Positions 58,573 through 64,000 of a DNA stretch of 64,000 nucleotides are shown one piece after another. Under the pieces are notes generated by a model, which was not told the origin of the DNA, made no database searches, and saw nothing but the letters and a program-made list of their open reading frames with translations. Location of the stretch: assembly GCF_039503195.1 (NCBI RefSeq), contig NZ_JBCJKP010000001.1, forward strand, positions 6,386,001 to 6,450,000. Reading direction: 5' to 3'. Position 1 is the first letter of the stretch. Every line of letters begins with the position of its first letter. A program made the translations under genes and the position numbers. The DNA comes from Streptomyces mirabilis. Lineage in GTDB: Bacteria; Actinomycetota; Actinomycetes; Streptomycetales; Streptomycetaceae.

Positions 58573-58632
58573 TCCTGAATCCCCACCTCCTGAATCCCCA
58601 CCTCCTGAATCCTCACCTCCTGAATCCTCACC
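58573..58632 (+). repeat. Four 15-bp tandem repeats (TCCTGAATCCyCACC)
   Basis: Units begin at 58573, 58588, 58603 and 58618; the first two end CCCCACC and the last two CCTCACC. They are perfect otherwise. They lie in the 318-bp gap before the ferredoxin-P450 operon, about 215 bp from its start. No gene is seen in this gap; it also holds a palindrome at 58756-58767. Confidence 0.85.
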
Positions 58633-58755
58633 GTGCGGACGGCGTGCACGGGGGATACGCTTTTGACGGCAAGGTCAGGTTCTCCGGGCGGTTTTGCAGA
58701 CGCCGAGGCCTCATTCGCGATGATCGATTCTTCCTGCGGAAACCTGCCGACTCCT

Positions 58756-58767
58756 TTCTTCGAAGAA
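58756..58767. promoter_or_regulatory. Palindrome TTCTTCGAAGAA upstream of the P450 operon
   Basis: A 12-bp perfect palindrome 80 bp upstream of the ferredoxin ATG. It could be an operator or a short hairpin. No second copy was noticed. Confidence 0.4.
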
Positions 58768-58846
58768 GGCGTGCCTCGCGCTTCGGACGCCGTAGGAGTG
58801 CTGCCTCAGGACCCGCGGCTTCGCGGTCCCTGCAATGGAGGTCGGG

Positions 58847-59074
58847 ATGAGAGTTGTCGTTGATCTTTCCCGGTGCCAGGGGTATGCGCAGTGCGCGTTC
58901 CTGGCCCCGGACGCGTTCCGGATGCACGGCGAGGAAGCGCTGATGTACTCCTCGAACCCCGACGACGCCCAGCGCCACCAGGTGTTGCGCGCCGCGGCGG
59001 CCTGCCCCCTCCAGGCCATTCTGGTCGACCAGCTGGAGGGCCGGGACGCGCCGGTGGGGACGTCGCCGTCATGA
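58847..59074 (+). CDS. [3Fe-4S]-type ferredoxin
   Basis: The 75-residue protein has three cysteines in the pattern of P450-associated 3Fe-4S ferredoxins: Cys10 and Cys16 in 'SRCQGYAQCAFLAPDAF', and Cys53 in 'CPLQAI'. It delivers electrons to the P450 of the same operon. The ATG at 58847 follows GGAGG by 5 bp, which decides between it and the ATG at 58835. Its stop overlaps the reductase start by 4 bp (ATGA). Confidence 0.92.
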   Translation: MRVVVDLSRCQGYAQCAFLAPDAFRMHGEEALMYSSNPDDAQRHQVLRAAAACPLQAILVDQLEGRDAPVGTSPS

Positions 59075-60462
59075 GCACTGCGGACACCCTGCAGGGGTTC
59101 AAGCGCGACGGCCGCGTCGTGATCGTCGGGGCGTCACTGGCGGGACTGCGCGCCGCGGAGGCCCTGCGCGACGAGGGGTTCACCGGGAAGCTGACCATGA
59201 TCGGTGACGAGCTGGGGGAGCCCTACGACCGCCCCCCACTGTCCAAGCAGGTACTGACCGGATGGGTGCCGGCCGACGGCACCACCCTGCCACGGCGTCG
59301 TGACATCGACGCGGAGTGGCTCCTGGGCGTCCCCGCCGACGGACTGGACCTGGCGAACAACCATGTGCGGCTCGCCGACGGCCGCACGGTGCCCTTCGAC
59401 CGCATGCTGATCTCCACCGGCGTACGGGCCCGGCCCTGGCCCGTCGAGGCCGAGGCGGCCCTGGACGGAGTCTTCGTGGTCCGCACGCGCGAGGACGCGG
59501 CCGGCCTGCAGCGGGCGGTCGCCGCCGGGCCCTCCCGGGTACTGATCATCGGTGCGGGCTTCACCGGCTCCGAGATCGCCTCCGTCTGCCGCGAGCGCGA
59601 CATCCCGGTGACCGTCGCCGAACTCGCGCCGTCCCCACTGGTCGGGGGACTCGGCGCCATGATCGGCGAGATCGCGGCGGACATGCAGCGCGCCCACGGC
59701 GTCGACCTGCGCTGCGGTGTCAAGGTCACCCAGCTGGAGGGCGACGCGCAGGGGCGGGTTCGCCGCGCCCACTTCTCCGACGGCAGTACGGTCGACGCCG
59801 ACGTGGTGGTGGTCGCGCTCGGGGGCATCCGCAACACCGAGTGGCTGCGCGACTCGGGACTGGCGGTGGGCGTATGGGGAGTCGCTTGCGACGCGGGCTG
59901 CCGCGCCTTCGACCTCAACGGCCTGGTCACCGACGACATCTTCGTCGCCGGAGACGTGGCACGCAGCCCCAACCCGATGTACGAGTACCGGTTCATCTCG
60001 CTGGAGCACTGGGCCAACGCCGTGGAGCAGGCCGAGATCGCCGCGCACAACATGGTCAGCACCCAGGCGAACCGCTGGCCGCACCTGTCCATCCCGACGT
60101 TCTGGTCGATCCAGTTCGGCGTCAACATCAAGTCCGTCGGTGTACCGACCTACGCCGACGAGGTCGTCGTCACCCAGGGATCCGTGGCCGACCACCGCTT
60201 TGTCGCCGCATACGGGTACCAGGGGCGCGTCACCGCCGCCGTCAGTTTCAACAACGCGAAGTGGCTGGACCACTACCGGCAGCTGATCGAGAGGGCCGCG
60301 CCCTTCCCGCCCCCCTGCCCCACGCCCGACCAGCCCCTCGACGCGAAACCGGTGCCCGTCGACTTCCCCGGCCCCACCCTGCTCGCCCAGGGCGCCACGG
60401 TGGTCGTCACCGGCCATGACCCCGGCGAGCGGCGCGTCACCGCCATGCGGCAGCACCGCTAG
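59071..60462 (+). CDS. NAD(P)H-dependent ferredoxin reductase (FAD)
   Basis: Transfers electrons from NAD(P)H to the ferredoxin. The 463-residue protein has an FAD-binding fold near residue 15 ('RVVIVGASLAGLRAAEALRD'), an NAD(P) fold ('VLIIGAGFTGSEIASVCRE', about 163-182), and an FAD motif 'DIFVAGDVARSP'. The C-terminal reductase domain has 'FWSIQFGVNIKSVG'. Translationally coupled to ferredoxin, with the P450 37 bp downstream. No homologue of a separate flavodoxin is present. Confidence 0.92.
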   Translation: MSTADTLQGFKRDGRVVIVGASLAGLRAAEALRDEGFTGKLTMIGDELGEPYDRPPLSKQVLTGWVPADGTTLPRRRDIDAEWLLGVPADGLDLANNHVRLADGRTVPFDRMLISTGVRARPWPVEAEAALDGVFVVRTREDAAGLQRAVAAGPSRVLIIGAGFTGSEIASVCRERDIPVTVAELAPSPLVGGLGAMIGEIAADMQRAHGVDLRCGVKVTQLEGDAQGRVRRAHFSDGSTVDADVVVVALGGIRNTEWLRDSGLAVGVWGVACDAGCRAFDLNGLVTDDIFVAGDVARSPNPMYEYRFISLEHWANAVEQAEIAAHNMVSTQANRWPHLSIPTFWSIQFGVNIKSVGVPTYADEVVVTQGSVADHRFVAAYGYQGRVTAAVSFNNAKWLDHYRQLIERAAPFPPPCPTPDQPLDAKPVPVDFPGPTLLAQGATVVVTGHDPGERRVTAMRQHR

Positions 60463-60499
60463 GAGGGAACAGGCAGGACGGAACAGGAGGGAAAGCGAC

Positions 60500-61714
60500 A
60501 TGACCACGACCGAGACGCCCGACATCCTGCCCCGGATCCTCGACTACTCGAACCGGGCCGACCCGTACCCGCTCTACGCCGAGCTGCGCAAGACGCCGGT
60601 GGCCCTGCAGGAGGACGGCAGTTACGTCATCAGCACCTACCGCGAACTCAGCGGCATCCTGCACGACCCGCACCTGAGCTCCGACGTCCGCAACCTGACG
60701 CATCCGATGCCCGCGATGGAGGAACGCGCCACACCGTCGTTCATCAACCTCGACCCGCCCGAGCACGACCGTCTGCGGCGCCTGGCGATGCGTCACTTCG
60801 GCCCCCCGCACACCCCGGGCCTCGTGACCGGCATGGAACCCGACCTGACCGCCATCGTCGCCGGTCTGATCGACGACTTCGCGGGCAAGCAGCGGATCGA
60901 CATCGTCGACGACTTCGCCTATCCGTTCCCCGTCACCGTGATCTGCCACCTGCTCGGTGTGCCGCGCGAGGACGAACCACGGTTCCACGTGTGGGTGAAC
61001 GCCATCATCGACTCGATCGACTTCAACCCCAAGACCGACCCGCAGGAGAAACTGGACAACGGCGTACAGGCCACCAAAGACCTGCGCCACTACCTCGGCG
61101 GACTGCTGGAACAACGCCACGGCCGCCCCGGCGACGACCTCCTGACACGGCTGGCCAACGACGACGGGCCCGACGGGCGGATGACCGACGCCGAGATCGT
61201 CAGCACCGCCAACCTGCTGCTCATCGCCGGCCACGAGACCACCGTCAACCTCATCACCAACGGCATGCTGACGCTGCTGCGCCGCCCTGACGTGCTGCAA
61301 CGTCTGCGCGCCGAACCGGACCTGGTCGTACGGCTGGTCGAGGAACTGCTGCGCTACGAGCCCCCCGTGCACATCATTCCGTGGCGGGCGGCGTACAGCG
61401 ACATCTCCGTCGGTGACACCGTCATCCCCAAGGGCTCGAAGATCATGCTCATGCTCGCCTCGGGCAGCCGCGACCCGGAGCGCTTCCACGATCCCGACCG
61501 CTTCGACCCCGATCGCCGGGACAACCAGCACCTGGGTTTCGGCAGTGGCATCCACCTGTGCTTCGGCGGCCCGATGGCCCGACTGGAAACCCAGATCGCC
61601 CTGACCGCACTGGTACGCCGTCTGGCCGACCCCACCCTGGTGACCGACCCACCCCCGTACCGCCCCAGCCCCGTCCTGCGCGGCCCCATCCACCTGCTCG
61701 TCGACCAGAACTGA
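60500..61714 (+). CDS. Cytochrome P450
   Basis: The 404-residue soluble P450 has the oxygen-binding I-helix 'LLLIAGHETTVNL' (about 240-252), the ExxR region 'VEELLRYEPPV', and haem ligand Cys354 in 'FGSGIHLCFGGP'. A bacterial class I P450. Its ferredoxin and reductase precede it in the same operon, a complete electron chain. The substrate is not deducible from sequence. ATG at 60500 has AGGAGGG 9 bp upstream. The operon lies in the more variable final 7 kb and may be an isolated catabolic or tailoring unit. Confidence 0.94.
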   Translation: MTTTETPDILPRILDYSNRADPYPLYAELRKTPVALQEDGSYVISTYRELSGILHDPHLSSDVRNLTHPMPAMEERATPSFINLDPPEHDRLRRLAMRHFGPPHTPGLVTGMEPDLTAIVAGLIDDFAGKQRIDIVDDFAYPFPVTVICHLLGVPREDEPRFHVWVNAIIDSIDFNPKTDPQEKLDNGVQATKDLRHYLGGLLEQRHGRPGDDLLTRLANDDGPDGRMTDAEIVSTANLLLIAGHETTVNLITNGMLTLLRRPDVLQRLRAEPDLVVRLVEELLRYEPPVHIIPWRAAYSDISVGDTVIPKGSKIMLMLASGSRDPERFHDPDRFDPDRRDNQHLGFGSGIHLCFGGPMARLETQIALTALVRRLADPTLVTDPPPYRPSPVLRGPIHLLVDQN

Positions 61715-61908
61715 CACCGCGTTCGAGCACCGACACGGCGCTCGAGCCCGGCAGGTGGCTGCTCGTGTCGCCCCTCAGCGGTCCGGCGACCGTCCGTTAG
61801 GCTCGCCTCGTCCCACAGGTCCCGATCTTCACGGAGGGCAACACGGCGGGGATCAACCGAGAGCGCCTCGTCAGAACGCTGACCTTCTGGCTGCGTCCCG
61901 CCTTCGCG

Positions 61909-62781
61909 TTGCGGGTCATCAACCGGTTCCAGAAGATCGTGGGTTTCGACCGCTCGATGGCCCTGGCGTCCAGCGCCTTGACGGCATTGGTCCCGCTCTC
62001 CATCCTCCTCGGCGCCGTCCTCGGCAACTTCGTGCACTACGACGCCGCAGAGCGGATCATCAAGCGCTACGACCTCACCGGAGCGGGCGCCACGGCAGTC
62101 AACTCCCTCTTCTCTCCTGCCGAAGGCACCAGTGCGAGCGTGGGCATCTTCGGGGTCGTGTTTCTGACGATCTCGGTGCTGAGTTTCGCGCGAGCCGTGC
62201 AGCGGCTCTTCGAACAGACGTGGGAACTCAAGCCTCTCAGCGTGCGCAACACGCGCAACGGCCTGTGGTGGATCCTCACTCTCGGCGGCTACGGGGTGGT
62301 CGCCGCGACGCTCTCCGCGCTCCTTGGCGGGGGCGCGCTGGGTCTGGCCGCCTCCGTGTGCCAGGTACCGGTGACCGCCGCGTTCCTTGTCTGGAGCGGC
62401 CGGATCCTGTCGGCGAAGCGGATCAGCCGGCTGGACCTGCTCCCCTTCGGCGTCACCGCCGCCGTTCTGACGGTGGCCTACTCGGTGGGCGCGGCCCTCT
62501 ACATGCCGCGCCTCTTCAACTCCTCCGCCGCACGCTACGGGGTGGTCGGCGCCGTCTTCGCGATGATCTCCGGCCTCTTCGCAGCCATGCTCGTCCTGGT
62601 CGCGTCGGCGGCACTGGGACGAGAAGTACGGGACGAGCTCAGCCGGATCCGCCAGGGCCACCGCCCTTCCGACCACGAGGTCCACCGACAGTGGGACAGC
62701 GTCGTCGAGCAGACTCGGTCACGGTGGCGGACGGCACGGGCACAGGTTTCTCATCACCAGGCCAAAGGCCCGAACCACTGA
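61909..62781 (+). CDS. YihY/BrkB-family membrane protein, start unclear
   Basis: The 290-residue region from a TTG at 61909 has six membrane helices and YihY/BrkB motifs ('GFDRSMALASSALTALVPL' and 'RLFEQTWEL'). BrkB proteins are membrane proteins of unknown biochemical role. The frame stays open for 36 codons upstream (to the TAG at 61798) and encodes family-like sequence ('RERLVRTLTFWLRPAFALRV') with good codon use. In that extension there is no ATG, GTG or TTG, but GGAGG (61833) lies 5 bp before an ACG at 61843. The true start may therefore be a non-standard codon. Coordinates here are the conservative minimum. Confidence 0.75.
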   Translation: MRVINRFQKIVGFDRSMALASSALTALVPLSILLGAVLGNFVHYDAAERIIKRYDLTGAGATAVNSLFSPAEGTSASVGIFGVVFLTISVLSFARAVQRLFEQTWELKPLSVRNTRNGLWWILTLGGYGVVAATLSALLGGGALGLAASVCQVPVTAAFLVWSGRILSAKRISRLDLLPFGVTAAVLTVAYSVGAALYMPRLFNSSAARYGVVGAVFAMISGLFAAMLVLVASAALGREVRDELSRIRQGHRPSDHEVHRQWDSVVEQTRSRWRTARAQVSHHQAKGPNH

Positions 62782-62947
62782 GTGAGCGGGGCACTTCCGG
62801 TTGCGGGGGGTGCCCCTACGTCCTTCGTCAAGCTGTCGTGATGATGGCTGGCACGACGGATGAGGTTCAGGGCTCGGGTCGTGAGAGCAACACCCCCGCC
62901 CCGACCGACTGGCGCGGCGAGGAAGTGCTGCCGGGCCCCGCCGTCAC

Positions 62948-63145
62948 GACGACGAGCAAGGGACCGCGTACCTGCACAAGAACCTGCGCACCTACAGCCA
63001 CTACGCGCCGGAACCTGCCGGATCGGCACCGACGAGACGGCCGTCGTCGACCCGAAGCTGCGTGTGCGCGGCGTCAGCGGCCTGCGCGTAGCCGACGCTT
63101 CCGCGCCGCACGCGCGGCCGATCTCCAGCGCCCCCGTTCGTAGCC
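62948..63145 (+). pseudogene. C-terminal remnant of a GMC oxidoreductase
   Basis: The fragment encodes '[13 protein letters not shown]' in one frame and then, after a two-base shift, '[21 protein letters not shown]' and '[10 protein letters not shown]'. These match the C-terminus of choline-dehydrogenase-type GMC oxidoreductases ('HYAGTCRMG...[18 protein letters not shown]'). No upstream domain remains. The rest of the 376-bp gap between the BrkB gene and the phosphotransferase shows nothing else. Confidence 0.75.
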
Positions 63146-63157
63146 GCCCGCACACAC

Positions 63158-64000
63158 CTATGTCGGAAACAGCCATTCCATCGCGGCGAGGCTCTTGTCG
63201 ACGTACTTGCCTTGTTCCGCCTCGATGCCGTGTGCCAGGTCCTCGAAGACACTGCACCTGGCGTAGAACACGGCGCGCTCACTGAGGGCCGCGACGTCGT
63301 TGGCGTCGGTTCGATAGCTGCTGATGGCGGCGCGGGTGGCGGCAGGGCCGAGATCCCGGTAGATCAGCCCGAAGTCATGGGCCGGATCGACGACGGCTGC
63401 ATCGCTCCAGTCGATGATGCCGGTCACCGTCCATGCGACCGGGTCGATGAGAACGTGTTCGATCCCCAGATCGTTGTGGGAGAACGTTGGGATGTATCCA
63501 TCGTGCGGTGGTGCGGCATCCAAGAACGCCTCGACGGGTCGACGGTGCGCCGCCGGTACTTGCCCGGCTACCGTCACATAGTTCTCCGTGGCCTCTTGTC
63601 GCCACTCGGCCAGCGACTGATGGTCCACTTCCACCAGATCGGCCAGCCGTTCGATCGGAACAGCGTGCAGCGCAGTGAGCAGCTCGCCGAGCGTGGCGCC
63701 GATCGTCGTGCCGTGGGCCGATCGCTGGTGCCGCGACATGTCCAACAGCGGCGCGCCGGGGAGCTTGTGGTAGGCCAGACATCCCTGCTCCGCGACCGTG
63801 AACGTCGGTTCGGGGACGGGCAGCGGCGAGATATCGGCGACGGCAGCAAGTACGCGGGCCTCGCGGCCCACCAGCGATGCCCGCCGTGCCAGGTCGGGTT
63901 CCTTGCTGAAGCGCACGATCAGCTCACCGTTGACCTCGTACGCCAGGTTGTCCAGGCCCTCGCCAAGCGGCACAACGGAGTCGATCTGATAGTCGGGCAT
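63158..64000 (-). CDS. Aminoglycoside phosphotransferase-family protein (may continue beyond window)
   Basis: The 280-residue kinase-like fold begins '[33 protein letters not shown]' (nucleotide loop and Lys/Arg), with catalytic loop '[14 protein letters not shown]' and '[17 protein letters not shown]', the DFG-equivalent Asp. The usual Asn of the catalytic loop is replaced by His in 'EHVL', a pattern seen in a subset of this family. Substrate unknown; a resistance role is only one option. The ATG occupies the last three bases of the window, so an earlier start cannot be excluded. Confidence 0.85.
   Translation of the reverse strand: MPDYQIDSVVPLGEGLDNLAYEVNGELIVRFSKEPDLARRASLVGREARVLAAVADISPLPVPEPTFTVAEQGCLAYHKLPGAPLLDMSRHQRSAHGTTIGATLGELLTALHAVPIERLADLVEVDHQSLAEWRQEATENYVTVAGQVPAAHRRPVEAFLDAAPPHDGYIPTFSHNDLGIEHVLIDPVAWTVTGIIDWSDAAVVDPAHDFGLIYRDLGPAATRAAISSYRTDANDVAALSERAVFYARCSVFEDLAHGIEAEQGKYVDKSLAAMEWLFPT

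Noticed and set aside
58573..58632. The four 15-bp repeats as a CRISPR array
   Set aside because: The units are directly adjacent with no spacers and are too short.
1..64000. tRNA, rRNA, insertion sequences, prophage or integrative-element borders
   Set aside because: No cloverleaf, transposase, integrase or attachment repeat was recognised by reading; an absence that a tRNA scan and an IS search could confirm.

Overview
The window is high-GC actinobacterial DNA whose gene order and protein sequences point to a Streptomyces chromosome. The AfsQ1/AfsQ2/lipoprotein/SigQ block, followed by deoC, an acyl-CoA carboxylase locus, a class III adenylate cyclase, a GGDEF protein and hutH, is the arrangement known from the core of the S. 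coelicolor chromosome. About 53 intact protein genes are supported, plus four decayed gene fragments. No tRNA, rRNA, CRISPR array, insertion sequence or prophage was seen.

Region by region: 1-3.2 kb holds a partial LysR regulator, an alpha/beta hydrolase-like protein without its nucleophile, adenosine deaminase and a small secreted protein. 3.3-8.4 kb holds PspC and VanZ proteins and the afsQ signalling cluster, with GTGAC direct repeats in front of sigQ. 8.6-19.1 kb holds a uridine kinase-like protein, a deoC-ALDH-ALDH operon, a PH-domain protein, a mannosyltransferase-like membrane protein, a PGM2-type sugar phosphomutase and purine nucleoside phosphorylase. 19.2-23.8 kb holds a GGCT-like protein, an LpdA-type flavoprotein, a DeoR regulator and an AI-2E family transporter. 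24.2-31.9 kb is the acyl-CoA carboxylase locus: accA2, maf, mmpB, accE, pccB and birA, with an SGNH hydrolase inserted on the other strand. 32-38.1 kb holds adenylate cyclase, a Pro/Ala-rich membrane protein, enoyl-CoA hydratase, a GGDEF protein and hutH. 38.3-50.4 kb holds a cold-shock protein and DEAD-box helicase, a DUF2625 protein beside a LAXTG surface protein, an L,D-transpeptidase lipoprotein, a MacB-like ABC pair, a large subtilase and an ABM-globin fusion. 50.4-57.5 kb holds an XRE/ADH divergent pair and an iron-box-controlled siderophore uptake operon divergent from a multicopper oxidase. 57.5-64 kb is more variable: a ferredoxin/ferredoxin reductase/P450 operon, a BrkB-type membrane protein, a decayed GMC oxidoreductase and a phosphotransferase.

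The most coherent signal is nucleoside catabolism. A perfect 12-bp palindrome, CTACGCGCGTAG, lies 16-19 bp before the start codons of adenosine deaminase, deoC and purine nucleoside phosphorylase, and was not seen elsewhere in the window. With the PGM2-like mutase and the aldehyde dehydrogenase of the deoC operon, these genes give a route from adenosine or deoxyadenosine to pentose 5-phosphate, glyceraldehyde 3-phosphate and acetate. Other notable items are an active-site-less aldehyde dehydrogenase co-encoded with a complete one, a 26-bp inverted duplication plus a 16-bp palindrome between mmpB and the SGNH hydrolase, and a BrkB-type gene whose reading frame starts upstream of any standard start codon. 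Dispersed GC-rich intergenic repeats occur at many gene borders.
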